Below, piece after piece: positions 43,845-54,000 of a stretch of 64,000 nt of DNA. The translations under genes and the position numbers were made by a program. The DNA is from an uncultured Bacteroidales bacterium (lineage in GTDB: Bacteria; Bacteroidota; Bacteroidia; Bacteroidales; Paludibacteraceae), in the NCBI GenBank assembly GCA_900319645.1, contig ONPG01000002.1:1-64000 (forward strand), in the 5' to 3' direction. Position 1 is the first letter of the stretch. Every line of letters begins with the position of its first letter. A model generated the notes under the pieces. That model was not told the origin of the DNA. It saw only the letters and a program-made list of their open reading frames with translations, and made no database searches.

Positions 43845-44414
43845 TTACCATTTTGCTACCGTATCATTGTAAATATTCTCTGCAATTTCGGTAATCATGG
43901 CCGCGCATAATTCATCTTGTACGTCCGTGAGCAGGCGGCTTGAGTCGAAGGTCTGGTATGCCGTATAGGTCTTGTCAAACGATTCCTCGGGGTGTATGTT
44001 GTTGGTGAAATGGACGGACACACGAATCGTTAGTTTGCTTTCGGATGCGTAACTGTCGGCAGAGATAGCTCCCTGGCTGATGTCGTAGCCGACAATCTCG
44101 CCTTCCAGTTCCAGATCTCCGCCTCGCGGCAGAATCTCCAGACGTGTCTGGCGTTGGTATAGGTCACGGATACCTTCGCTGAGGTTGTTGCTCAGGGTGG
44201 GGTTGACCATGGCCGCGTTGTTGGGAAAATCGGCAATGGAGATGGTATGCGTGGTCTGATAGTTGATGTTGGCTCCGTTGAACTTGTAACTGATAGAGCA
44301 GCCGGCAAACATGCTCGAGATAAGCACGAGACATGCTATCAGTCCCGATGTAATACCGTCTCGACATCGTCTCAACAACGTCTCGTAATTTTGATGTACG
44401 TTTCTATAGGTCAT
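43845..44414 (-). CDS. lptE: LptE-like lipopolysaccharide assembly lipoprotein
   Basis: The 189-residue product has a lipoprotein signal (SSMFAGC-SISYKF) and a core that starts YKFNGANINYQTTHTISIADFPNNAAMVNPTLSNNLSEGIRDLYQRQTRLEIL, the pattern of LptE family proteins of Bacteroidota. LptE plugs the LptD barrel in the outer membrane and helps insert LPS. The ORF starts inside the 3' end of the sigma-54 activator gene (11-base overlap), which suggests translational coupling. The lipobox Cys is at about residue 39, so the true start may be a later codon than the first ATG. Confidence 0.85.
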   Translation of the reverse strand: MTYRNVHQNYETLLRRCRDGITSGLIACLVLISSMFAGCSISYKFNGANINYQTTHTISIADFPNNAAMVNPTLSNNLSEGIRDLYQRQTRLEILPRGGDLELEGEIVGYDISQGAISADSYASESKLTIRVSVHFTNNIHPEESFDKTYTAYQTFDSSRLLTDVQDELCAAMITEIAENIYNDTVAKW

Positions 44415-45582
44415 ATTCTTTGATCTTACGATAGAGTGTCCGTTCGCTGATGCCGAGTTGTGCCGCAGCCATTTTGCGATTGCCTCCGCAACGCTCGAGT
44501 GTGCGCTCTATCAGTTCCCGGCTGGCATCTTCAATACGCTGGTTGCCTGTGCTTTGTGGCTGCGTTACAGGTGTGTCCGCAGAAAGCACTTCCGCTTCGG
44601 CGTCCACCACGTCATTCTCCGGCTTCGCAGGTGCGATAGACGTATTGTTGAGCGTCTTGCCTTGTATCTGCTCGCGCAGTTCGTGCAACTCTTTCTGGGT
44701 CTGCATGATCATGTTGTAGAGTAAACCTATCTCGTGGGAATAATCCTTTCCCTCTTCTCTCGGTCTGCTCAGCACAAGGCCGGACTGGTTCTCCTCTTCG
44801 GGCAGGTATTTGCGGAGCGTATCGGCGTCAATATGATGGTTCATCTCGATGACGGCAATCTGCTCGGCTGTGTTCTTGAGTTGGCGGATATTGCCTCGCC
44901 AATATGAGTTCTGCAGCATCCTTGTCGCTTCCTCGGTCAGCGTGAGCGAAGGCATTCGGTAGCGTGTACAGAAATCCACGGCGAACTTGCGGAACAGCAA
45001 CGGAATATCCTCTTTGCGCTCGCGCAAGGCGGGTACGCGTATCTCTACGGTATTGAGACGGTAGAACAGGTCCTCGCGGAAGCGACCGTCATCGATGGCC
45101 TGACGCATGTTCAGGTTGGTGGCGGCCACTACGCGCACGTTGGTCTTCCTGACTTCGCTGGAACCCATACGCAGATATTCTCCTGTTTCCAGCACGCGCA
45201 ACAAGCGCACTTGGGTGGGCATCGGCAACTCTCCCACTTCGTCCAGAAACAGCGTACCGCCGTTCGCTATCTCAAAATAGCCTTTATGCTCGCTCTTTGC
45301 ATCGGTGAATGCACCTTTCTCGTGCCCGAACAGTTCGCTGTCAATCGTCCCCTCGGGAATGGCGCCGCAGTTGACCGCAAAATACGGACCGTGTTTGCGG
45401 GCGGAGAAGGCGTGAATGATTTTAGGGAAATGCTCTTTGCCGACTCCCGATTCTCCGGTCACCAATACGCTCAAATCGGTGGGCGCCACCTGGACGGCAA
45501 TTTCTATACCTCGGTTCAGCAACGGACTCTGTCCGATGATGCTGAAACGTTGCTTTATACTCAGTAATTCCTGTGGTGTCAT
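44404..45582 (-). CDS. Sigma-54-dependent transcriptional activator without receiver domain
   Basis: The 392-residue product is a bacterial enhancer-binding protein. The AAA+ domain begins almost at the N-terminus: Walker A GESGVGKE at residues 43-50, the sigma-54-contacting GAFTDAK loop, Walker B LFLDEVGE and the arginine-finger region RFREDLFYRLN. The C-terminus is a Fis-type helix-turn-helix (CGGNRKMAAAQLGISERTLYRKIKEY). There is no receiver, GAF or PAS domain in front, so activity must be controlled otherwise. Start: the ATG at 45582 is preferred over 45609, because the -7 element lies at 45614-45607. It is co-transcribed with lptE. Confidence 0.95.
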   Translation of the reverse strand: MTPQELLSIKQRFSIIGQSPLLNRGIEIAVQVAPTDLSVLVTGESGVGKEHFPKIIHAFSARKHGPYFAVNCGAIPEGTIDSELFGHEKGAFTDAKSEHKGYFEIANGGTLFLDEVGELPMPTQVRLLRVLETGEYLRMGSSEVRKTNVRVVAATNLNMRQAIDDGRFREDLFYRLNTVEIRVPALRERKEDIPLLFRKFAVDFCTRYRMPSLTLTEEATRMLQNSYWRGNIRQLKNTAEQIAVIEMNHHIDADTLRKYLPEEENQSGLVLSRPREEGKDYSHEIGLLYNMIMQTQKELHELREQIQGKTLNNTSIAPAKPENDVVDAEAEVLSADTPVTQPQSTGNQRIEDASRELIERTLERCGGNRKMAAAQLGISERTLYRKIKEYDL

Positions 45583-45606
45583 ATCAATTTTTTCCAAAAT
45601 ATCGCA

Positions 45607-45638
45607 CAAAATTACAACAAAAAATCGAAATATGCAAA
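45607..45638 (-). promoter_or_regulatory. Promoter of the sigma-54 activator-lptE operon
   Basis: On the minus strand TTTGCATATTTC (45638-45627), a T-tract and TAATTTTG (45614-45607) are spaced 24 bases start to start. It is divergent from the promoter at 45664-45695. Confidence 0.8.
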
Positions 45639-45663
45639 TTTATTGAACAAAAATTGTATTCTA

Positions 45664-45695
45664 TTTGCGTATATCAAAAAAAAATAGTAACTTTG
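45664..45695 (+). promoter_or_regulatory. Promoter of the polysaccharide export operon
   Basis: TTTGCGTATATC at 45664-45675, an A-tract, and TAACTTTG at 45688-45695 followed by CGCCCGCTTT. Spacing is 24 bases start to start; the leader to the ATG at 45718 is about 16 bases. Confidence 0.85.
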
Positions 45696-45717
45696 CGCCC
45701 GCTTTAATAATTGTGTT

Positions 45718-46524
45718 ATGACGAAAACAATCAAATCTATTTTATTTGTAGTACTGGTGAGTGTGTTTGCCACCAGTTGTGTAACCCAAAAACAAATGAC
45801 GTATCTGCGCGACGTGAATGCAGATTCAGCCGATTCCATTAACAAAACTTTTCATGCCGTTTCCGAGATTGTAATCAAGCCCGGAGACGCGTTGACGATT
45901 TATATCTCGGCATTGGATAAGGAGGCTATAGCTCCTTACAACCTCCCGGCCGTGGCATATTCGACGCCGAACTCTACGGCTTTGACTACCGTGGGACAGA
46001 TTCAGTCCTACCGCGTGGACGAGGCAGGTGACGTGGAGTTGCCGGTATTGGGCAAGATCCATGTGGAGGGCTTGAAGCGTGACGAAGCGGCGGAAGTCAT
46101 CCGTCAGGCTTTGGCAAATCAGGTGGTGGATCCGCTCGTTCAGGTGAGCATGGTGGGGGCTAAAGTGTCGATGACAGGCGAGGTTGCCAAACCGGGTCAG
46201 GTGCCTATCACCAACGGCCGTTTGACGATCCTCGATGCGCTTGCTGCAGCTGGTGACCTGACGCCTTATGGCCGCAGGGATAATGTGCTGATTACCCGTG
46301 AGCAGGATGGCAAACTGGAGTTCGCACGTCTCAATCTGAATAGCGCGGATATTTTTGCATCCCCTTATTATTATTTACAGCAGAACGACGTGGTGTATGT
46401 GTCGCCTAATAAAGTGCGTGTCATCAATAGTACCAACGTCAGCCTGTGGTTGAGCATGGTTTCTACGTTAGCCAGTGCGGCTACTGTGATTGTGACCGTG
46501 CTCCGCTATAGCAATGGTAAGTAA
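45718..46524 (+). CDS. Polysaccharide export outer-membrane lipoprotein (OPX/Wza family)
   Basis: The 268-residue product has a lipoprotein signal (SVFATSC-VTQKQMTYL). The Poly_export domain follows (IKPGDALTIYISALDKEA...VDEAGDVELPVLGKIHVEGLKRDEAAEVIRQAL), then an SLBB-type domain (VSMTGEVAKPGQVPITNGRLTILDALAAAGDLTPYGRRDNVLI) and a C-terminal hydrophobic helix (WLSMVSTLASAATVIVTVLRY). Such proteins form the outer-membrane exit for capsule or exopolysaccharide with a Wzc partner, which is the next gene. No glycosyltransferase or flippase genes follow in the window. Confidence 0.94.
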   Translation: MTKTIKSILFVVLVSVFATSCVTQKQMTYLRDVNADSADSINKTFHAVSEIVIKPGDALTIYISALDKEAIAPYNLPAVAYSTPNSTALTTVGQIQSYRVDEAGDVELPVLGKIHVEGLKRDEAAEVIRQALANQVVDPLVQVSMVGAKVSMTGEVAKPGQVPITNGRLTILDALAAAGDLTPYGRRDNVLITREQDGKLEFARLNLNSADIFASPYYYLQQNDVVYVSPNKVRVINSTNVSLWLSMVSTLASAATVIVTVLRYSNGK

Positions 46525-46589
46525 TCCAGTGCATCTTCCAGTTCTAAGTAAAGTAGCAAGAAGTATTTGAAATTCGAAAAATAACTATT

Positions 46590-48902
46590 ATGGAACAGAA
46601 TAATACCAACGAAATCGATCTCAGAAAGATAGTACGCATATTGCTGGAGCACTGGTGGTGGTTCGCACTGGGAGTGGTGTGCTTTACCGCATTGGGCTTG
46701 GCATATTATATGCGCAAATCTCCCCAATGGACGACTGATGCCAGTATTATGCTTCGTCAGAAAGAGGGTATTGGTGACCAACTCACAGCCCTTTCCACGC
46801 TTGGTTTGGCGGGGAACTCCGCTGCCGAAGATGAGGTGGTGGTGTTGTCTTCGCGTGGTTTGATGTATCAGGCGCTCGATGCACTCAATCTTTGGGAACC
46901 GACGTTTGTGAAGGATGGACTGCGCTGGAAAGGCGAGTTCCGCAATCCGGCTATCTCTGTGGAATATCTGGAGTTGACCGACGAAGCCAAGATTGATCCT
47001 TTCTCTGTGTATGTCAAACCGGTCAAATCAGGTTACAAAGTGCGTACGAGAAGAGGTTTTCTCCACTGGTCTTTCAACAAAGTGAATACCTTGGACGAGC
47101 CTATATCTACCGAGATAGGTACCATCCGTATTCATGCGAATCGTCCGCTTAGTTCGGATACTACTTATCGTACTATTCATGCGCGTCATGAGTTGGTGGT
47201 AAGCAGTTTCCGCAAGATGATGAGAGTGTCGCAGCATAAAAAAGAATCGAACATCATCCGTTTGTTCATCAAATCGCCGATGCCTGAACGCGACAGGGTG
47301 TTGCTTAGTCAGTTGATTGAGCAATACAATCTCAATGCGGTAGTGGACAAGAATATGATGGCTACCAGCACGGCGGCTTTCATTGACGAACGTCTGAACG
47401 TAATCACCAAGGAACTCGCAGAGGCGGAGCAAGCGGTCTCGGAATACAAAGAAAGCAATAATATCGCTGATATTAAGACCCAAGCACAACTGTTTATCCA
47501 AGCCAGCAGTGCGGAACAGCAGGCTTTGGTGGAGGTGGAAACCCAATTGACTTTGGTGGATTACGTGGATGAGTTCCTTCGCGATGAAACCAAGCATAGT
47601 AGCCTGATACCGTCGAATATAGGAATTCAGGATCCTTCGCTGACCTCCAGTATCTCCGAGTACAATACCATTCTGCTCCAGAAAATGCGTATCATGCGTA
47701 CGGCTACCGACCAGAACCCTGTGATTGACCAGATGGATACGCAACTCCGGTCGCTCCGCCAGAATATCATCGCTACAATCGGATCCGTTCGCGAGAGCTT
47801 GCAGATCCGCCGCAGGAGTATCAAGTCGCAGGATTCCAAGTATGCCAAGCAGATCAAAGATGCGCCTGAGCAGCAGTTGGAATACGAGCGTGCTATACGC
47901 CGCCAGCAAATCAGCGAACGTCTGTATCTCTATCTGTATGAGAAACGCGAAGAGAACGCGCTCCTGCTCGCCGCTTCGGCTATGCCGGCTAAGATTGTTG
48001 ATATTCCTCAACGCGATGTGCTGAGCAAAACGCCGAAAATCAAGAAGCTGGTGTTTATCTGTTTCGTGCTGGGATTACTGTTCCCCGGAATCCTGTTGTA
48101 TATCTACATCCTTTTCAACGATAAGATTGATGATGTCAAAGATTACGAGAAGCGTATCAAAGCGCCTTACCTCGGACATGTGCTCGAGAACTCGCGCAAC
48201 AGCCATATCGCTATTCACGAAGGCGAGTCATCGGCTTCTGCGGAGTTGTTCCGGTTGCTGCGAACCAATCTGCGCTATATCATACCTTCGGATGTCAAAT
48301 CTCCTGTGATTTTGGTAACTTCTTGTATCAACGGTGAAGGTAAATCCTATGTGTCCAGCAACTTGGCTCTCTCGCTGGCTATTCTCGGCAAGAAAGTGGC
48401 GTTGGTGGGTCTCGATATCCGCAAACCGATGTTGGCTACCTATTTCAATCTGTCCAACAAAGGTCAGCTTTCCTATTATCTGGCTGACAAAGACGTGCCT
48501 CTGGAGGATGTTATTGTGCCTTCCGGCGAGCATGCTAATCTGGATATCTTACCTTGCGGACAAGTGCCGCCTAACCCTGCTGAACTGTTGCAAACATCTC
48601 GCTTGGACGAACTGTTTGCCGAACTGCGCAAACGCTATGATTACGTCATCGTTGATACCGCTCCTGTGGCGATGGTGAGTGATACCTATCTTCTGGACCG
48701 CGTCTCCGATGCATCTATCTTTGTCAGCCGCTATAAATACACACCGTACGAGATGATGGATTATATCAATCAGGTGGCTGAAAACGGTCGCATGAAACGT
48801 TTGGTATGCGTGCTGAACGGTGTCAAGGCCTATCGGAGCTATGGGTATGGCTACGGCTATGGTTACGGCTATGGCGCAAAATCCGATGAGTCCAAAAAAT
48901 AA
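46590..48902 (+). CDS. Wzc-type polysaccharide co-polymerase with BY-kinase domain
   Basis: The 770-residue product has a Wzz N-terminus (DLRKIVRILLEHWWWFALGVVCFTALGLAYY, first membrane helix), a periplasmic coiled-coil region (about 250-460), a second helix (LVFICFVLGLLFPGILLYIYILF, about 485-510) and a cytoplasmic tyrosine kinase domain. Walker A is INGEGKSYVSS (near 580-590), Walker A' is VALVGLDIRKPM, and Walker B is YVIVDTAPV. The tail is the alternating repeat YGYGYGYGYGYG, the Tyr cluster that is autophosphorylated in BY-kinases. With the OPX protein it would control polymer length and export. The 65-base gap between the two genes suggests one operon. Confidence 0.95.
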   Translation: MEQNNTNEIDLRKIVRILLEHWWWFALGVVCFTALGLAYYMRKSPQWTTDASIMLRQKEGIGDQLTALSTLGLAGNSAAEDEVVVLSSRGLMYQALDALNLWEPTFVKDGLRWKGEFRNPAISVEYLELTDEAKIDPFSVYVKPVKSGYKVRTRRGFLHWSFNKVNTLDEPISTEIGTIRIHANRPLSSDTTYRTIHARHELVVSSFRKMMRVSQHKKESNIIRLFIKSPMPERDRVLLSQLIEQYNLNAVVDKNMMATSTAAFIDERLNVITKELAEAEQAVSEYKESNNIADIKTQAQLFIQASSAEQQALVEVETQLTLVDYVDEFLRDETKHSSLIPSNIGIQDPSLTSSISEYNTILLQKMRIMRTATDQNPVIDQMDTQLRSLRQNIIATIGSVRESLQIRRRSIKSQDSKYAKQIKDAPEQQLEYERAIRRQQISERLYLYLYEKREENALLLAASAMPAKIVDIPQRDVLSKTPKIKKLVFICFVLGLLFPGILLYIYILFNDKIDDVKDYEKRIKAPYLGHVLENSRNSHIAIHEGESSASAELFRLLRTNLRYIIPSDVKSPVILVTSCINGEGKSYVSSNLALSLAILGKKVALVGLDIRKPMLATYFNLSNKGQLSYYLADKDVPLEDVIVPSGEHANLDILPCGQVPPNPAELLQTSRLDELFAELRKRYDYVIVDTAPVAMVSDTYLLDRVSDASIFVSRYKYTPYEMMDYINQVAENGRMKRLVCVLNGVKAYRSYGYGYGYGYGYGAKSDESKK

Positions 48903-48935
48903 CTTGTACCTTTATTTCTTTCGCAGTTAACTGTT

Positions 48936-50888
48936 ATGATCGTTTGCGTTGCAGAGAAACCGTTAGTGGGTGAGTATATCGCCCGCGTGCTCGGTGCCAA
49001 TCAGCGTAAGAACGGTTATTTTGAGGGAAACGGATATCAGGTTACTTGGACTTTCGGTCACCTTTGTGCGCTTTTGGATCCCCAGGAATATACCGAGCAA
49101 TGGAAGGCGTGGAACTTAAGTTCCTTGCCTATGATTCCTGCGCGGTTCTCTATCAAGGTGCATGGCGATGAAGGTGTGCACAAGCAATTCAATGTGATCA
49201 AAAATCTGATAGAGCAGGCCGACGAGGTCATCAACTGCGGCGATGCCGGTCAGGAGGGAGAATTGATCCAGCGCTGGGTCTATCAGAAAGCCGGCTGCAA
49301 ATGTCCGGTCAAGCGCCTTTGGGTCAGTTCGTTGACTGAAGATGCGGTCCGCGAAGGATTCGCCCAACTCAAAGATCAGTCGAACTACCAGCATTTGTAC
49401 GAAGCCGGATTGATGCGGGCTATCGGTGACTGGCTTCTGGGCATGAACGCCACGCGCGCATATACAATAAGGTACGCGCGCGGGAGCGGGCGAGACAGAC
49501 AGGTCCTCTCTGTCGGTCGCGTGCAAACACCTACCTTGGCGCTTGTGGTCAAACGTCAGGCGGAGATTGATCATTTCGTTCCGCGTACCTATTGGGAGCT
49601 CAAAACAACCTACCGGGATACGCTCTTCTCTGCCCAGATACCTGTCGAGGAGGGCGAGTATGCTATCACTTCACAGGAGCAGGGAGAAGCCATGGTGAAT
49701 GCTATCAAGGACCTGCCGCTCGTCATAACTTCCGTCGAGAAGAAAAAAGGGCTGGAGTATGCTCCCAAACTGTATGACCTGACCTCGCTTCAGGTGGATT
49801 GCAACAAGAAATACTCTTTCTCTGCCGAGCAAACACTCCAACTGATCCAGTCTCTCTATGAGAAAAGGGTGACGACTTATCCGCGTGTCGATACCACCTA
49901 TCTCAGCGATGATATCTACCCCAAAATCCCTGCCACGCTGGCGGGTATCAAGGATTATTTTCCCCAAGTGACACCTTTGCTCTCGCTCAAGGCGGATGGC
50001 AAAAAAGGAGCGGGTTCGCTGCCTAAATCCAAGAAGGTGTTTGACAACAAGAAGGTGACAGACCACCATGCTATTATTCCTACGGGCGTAAAACCGGATA
50101 ATATCACCGCGGACGAACGCAAGGTGTACGATCTGGTAGCGCTGCATTTTATTGCAGCCTTCTATCCCGAGTGTGAGGTTAGTAATACCACCGTCATGGC
50201 AAAAACCGGAGAGATGGATTTTCGCGTCACGGGACGCGAGGTCCTCAAGCCGGGATGGCGGACGGTCTTTGAAAAAGAACCGGATTTGTCAGATAAGCCG
50301 GACGAAAACGACCAGACTGAGGATGCCGATTCCTCCAAGTCCCTTCCTGCTTTCACGCAGGGGGAATCAGGTCCGCACGAACCGCTTCTGAAAGAGAAGA
50401 CCACCACGCCTCCTAAGTATTACACCGAGGCGACACTCCTTCGTGCAATGGAAACGGCTGGAAAAACCGTGGACGACGAGGAACTGCGTGACGCGCTGAA
50501 AGAGAACGGAATAGGTCGTCCTTCCACCCGCGCTGCCATCATCGAGAAACTCTATCAACGCAAATATATCCAAAAACAGGGCAAATCCATCCGGGCTACC
50601 GATGTGGGCATCGATTTGATCCACACCATCATCTCGCCCCTGCTCAAATCGGCGGAACTGACCGGCTTGTGGGAGAAGAAACTGCGTGAGATCGAGCGTG
50701 GCGAATATACGGCTCAGCAGTTCCTCGACGAACTCAAAGAAATGACAGCCGGCGTGGTGTACGATGTCAAAGCCAACAAGGCGGGTATGCTCTGTCCGGT
50801 ATGTCATCAGGGACACGTCATCCGGGGCAATACCCGCTATGGGTGCTCGCGGTGGCGTGAAGGATGTACCTACGCTGAGGCTTTTTGA
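48936..50888 (+). CDS. topB: DNA topoisomerase III (type IA)
   Basis: This type IA enzyme relaxes negative supercoils and decatenates DNA through a transient 5'-phosphotyrosine. The 650-residue product starts with the Toprim domain (MIVCVAEKPLVGEYIARVLG, acidic CGDAGQEGELI). The catalytic Tyr315 lies in VTTYPRVDTTYLS, with GRVQTPTLALVV and HHAIIPTG as further family motifs. The C-terminus has one short Cys motif (GMLCPVCHQGHVIRGNTRYGCSRW), a partial zinc ribbon. Length and order match TopB rather than TopA. It lies 33 bases after the kinase gene, with no obvious functional link. Confidence 0.95.
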   Translation: MIVCVAEKPLVGEYIARVLGANQRKNGYFEGNGYQVTWTFGHLCALLDPQEYTEQWKAWNLSSLPMIPARFSIKVHGDEGVHKQFNVIKNLIEQADEVINCGDAGQEGELIQRWVYQKAGCKCPVKRLWVSSLTEDAVREGFAQLKDQSNYQHLYEAGLMRAIGDWLLGMNATRAYTIRYARGSGRDRQVLSVGRVQTPTLALVVKRQAEIDHFVPRTYWELKTTYRDTLFSAQIPVEEGEYAITSQEQGEAMVNAIKDLPLVITSVEKKKGLEYAPKLYDLTSLQVDCNKKYSFSAEQTLQLIQSLYEKRVTTYPRVDTTYLSDDIYPKIPATLAGIKDYFPQVTPLLSLKADGKKGAGSLPKSKKVFDNKKVTDHHAIIPTGVKPDNITADERKVYDLVALHFIAAFYPECEVSNTTVMAKTGEMDFRVTGREVLKPGWRTVFEKEPDLSDKPDENDQTEDADSSKSLPAFTQGESGPHEPLLKEKTTTPPKYYTEATLLRAMETAGKTVDDEELRDALKENGIGRPSTRAAIIEKLYQRKYIQKQGKSIRATDVGIDLIHTIISPLLKSAELTGLWEKKLREIERGEYTAQQFLDELKEMTAGVVYDVKANKAGMLCPVCHQGHVIRGNTRYGCSRWREGCTYAEAF

Positions 50889-50942
50889 TAAGTAAAGATT
50901 GCAAAATTTTAACTATTACACGAAATGTGTCAATTTTTACAC

Positions 50943-50971
50943 ATTGAATCATCGAATTTTTTGTACTTTTG
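50943..50971 (+). promoter_or_regulatory. Promoter of the pectin utilisation locus
   Basis: TACTTTTG at 50964-50971 is preceded by GAATTTTTTG, the same T-tract as at 9317-9327. The nearest -33-like word is ATTG at 50943, 21 bases upstream, so this promoter is less canonical and may need an activator. Confidence 0.65.
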
Positions 50972-51065
50972 TAGCCGTTTTTTAGAACGTAACTGCGCAC
51001 GAAGATGCCTATTGCATGAACAACCAATTTAACTTTATTAATATCAACACAAACAAATTCTATTT

Positions 51066-54000
51066 ATGAAACTGAATGTCAGTGTGTTTCGTACCATGAT
51101 TCTTTCGGCTTTGCTCTTTGTGGGCATGGCTGCTGAGGCTCGTGTGATTAGCGGAACGGTCAAAGACCAGACGGGCGAGACGATTATCTCAGCCTCTGTG
51201 GTGGTCAAAGGTACCTCTTTGGGTACAGTGACGGACTTTGATGGTAATTACACCATCGATGTGCCCGATGATGCGAAGGTGCTTGTTTTCTCCTACATCG
51301 GTATGGTGACCCAGGAGATCAATATCACCGGTGATGTGATCAATGTGGTCCTTTCCGAGAATTCGGAAGTGCTGGAGGAAGTGGTTGTAACCGGTTATGG
51401 TACCACTAAAAAGCGCGATGTGGTTACTTCAGTAGCTTCTGTCGGTGCAGAGCAGTTGAAAGATATTCCGGTTACAAGTGCCGCGGAGGCATTGCAAGGT
51501 AAATTATCAGGTGTGACCGTCACAACCACAGAGGGTGCTCCTGACGCTGATGTCAAGATTCGCGTCCGTGGTGGAACCTCGTTGACTCAGTCGAACGATC
51601 CTTTGTATATTGTGGATGGTATGCCTGTTAGCTCAATCTCTGATATAGCACCAAGTGACATCGCATCGATGGACGTCCTCAAGGATGCAGCTGCTACGGC
51701 TATTTATGGTGCCCAAGGTGCTAATGGTGTAATCATCATCACCACCAAAGATGCGGATAGTAATGATGATAAGATGACCTTCCATGTGGACTATTCCGGT
51801 TATGTTGGATGGAAGAAGATTGCTAAAAAGTACGATGTCATGGATCCCCGTGAGTTTGCTCTTATGCAATATGAATGGGCTTCCATGAAATACAATACCA
51901 CTGATCCCAGTAACTCCGATTTGCGCGGACAGTTCTTTGCATATTTCGATAAACTTTATAATGATACTAAGTACAAAGATCCTTCAGATATTGCAACTAC
52001 CCCGATTGCAACCTTGTTGGACGAATATAATGATCGCTCGAAGCATGAGTTTATCGATTGGCAGGACAGAACATTTGGTCGTACTGGTTTTAATTCTAAT
52101 CAATCAGTTAGCGTGAGTGGAGGTAATAAGAATGCAAACTTTACCCTCTCCTATAATCGCATCGACGACAAAGCGATTATGGAGCAGTCTAACTATACCC
52201 GTAACAATGTTGCAGGTAAAGCCAAGTTCAAACCATTCAAGAATTTCACAGTAGGTTTTACTACTCGTTACACCAGCACAGAGGTACTCGGTTCGGGTTC
52301 CAATGCAATTAAGGATAATGGTACTTCTACTGAGTCCCGTCTGCGTAACTGTGTTGTATATACGCCTACTACACTTCTCTCAAAGGATGATGGCTCATCG
52401 GATGATGCGGATGAAACTTTCGGCTCGCTTTATGACCCGCTGACGACCATTCGCGATAACTACAAACTCAAAAAGGATAAGAAATGGAATATTCAGGGCT
52501 ATATGAGTTATAAGTTTGCCAAGTATTTCACAGCTCGCGTAGATTTGGGTTATGAGTCACGTCACATCACAACTGACCGCTATTATGGTCCTACTACCTA
52601 TTTCGCACGAAATACAGGCCGTCCGGGAATTGAGCCGGGAACAGCTCAAATACAGGTAATTGACGAGTACAGCTCTACTCTGACAAACCACAACACCTTG
52701 GAGTGGAAGCAAACTTTCAATGCCGATCATAATGTCAGCGTTCTGGTCGGTGAGGAAACTGTAATCCGCAAAGGTTCTACTCAGACTGAGAATGGTTTCG
52801 GATACAAGGGTAGTTATGATGTACTTAATGGTGAGATTTTCAATTATATGGGTCAAGCTGCCTATTCAGAATTCACCAATTATATCAACCCGCGCGATAA
52901 CCAATTGTCGTTCCTCGCACGCGCGAACTATGATTATAAAGGTCGCTACTACATCACGGGTACTTTCCGTGCTGATTGTTCTACACGTTTCGTCAAAGGT
53001 CACCAATGGGGTTATTTCCCCTCGGGAGCTTTGGCATGGCGTATGTCGGATGAGGAGTTTATGGAGGGAGCATCCTCTTGGTTAAGCAACCTTAAATTCC
53101 GTCTTTCGCTTGGTATGGCGGGTAATAATAATGTGGACCTTGGTTACCTCCACCCGGATTTCCTTTCACAGCAGATGACCTATTTCGATATGGGTCAGGG
53201 TGCTAGCAACATCCTTGTAGTAGGTGGTAGTGACAAGATTGCAGCCAACCCGAACCTGAAATGGGAAACTACAATTACCCGTGACTTCGGTGTTGACTAT
53301 GGCTTCTTCAACGAGCGTTTGACAGGAACGATTGACCTCTATTGGAATACTACCAAAGACTTGATTATTCGCCAAACCATGCCGGCACGTTATAACTACC
53401 AATACCAAAACATCGGATCTACCCGTAATATGGGTATGGAGTTCTCTATCAAAGGTATCATTCTTGACCACAAGTCCAAGAGCTTGAGCTACAATCTCTC
53501 TGTTGATGCCAATATCTCGTTCAATAAAACACGTGTACAAGATCTCGGTAATGTGACCTCCATGCTTGCGCAGACCAGTTGCTTCGGTTCGTCCGAATAT
53601 CTAACTACTGCAGAGTTCTTACTTGAAGTAGGTCAACCTGTTGGCAATGTGCTCGGCTATCAGACAGATGGTTATTATACAGCAGCTGATTTCCAAAGTT
53701 ACCTCACTTCTACCCACGCTTGGGGTTTGGCAGAAGGTGTACCCAGCTACGGAGATGGATTCTTGACTAACAAACCGGTTCCGGGTGCTATCAAATTCAA
53801 AGACCAGGATGGTGACGGCGTGATTACTGATAAAGATAAAGTCATTCTCGGTAATACCGTTCCTACTCACTCCGGTGGTTTCAACATCAACTTCAATATT
53901 GGTGGAGAAAAATGGGGTAAGGTTGATCTTGCCGCTAACTTTACATTTGCTTTCGGCAACAAGATCTTGAACCTTTCCAAGATGGAGTACACAACAGTGA

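Noticed and set aside
44404-45609. Start of the sigma-54 activator at 45609
   Set aside because: The -7 promoter element at 45614-45607 overlaps that codon, so it would not be in the transcript.
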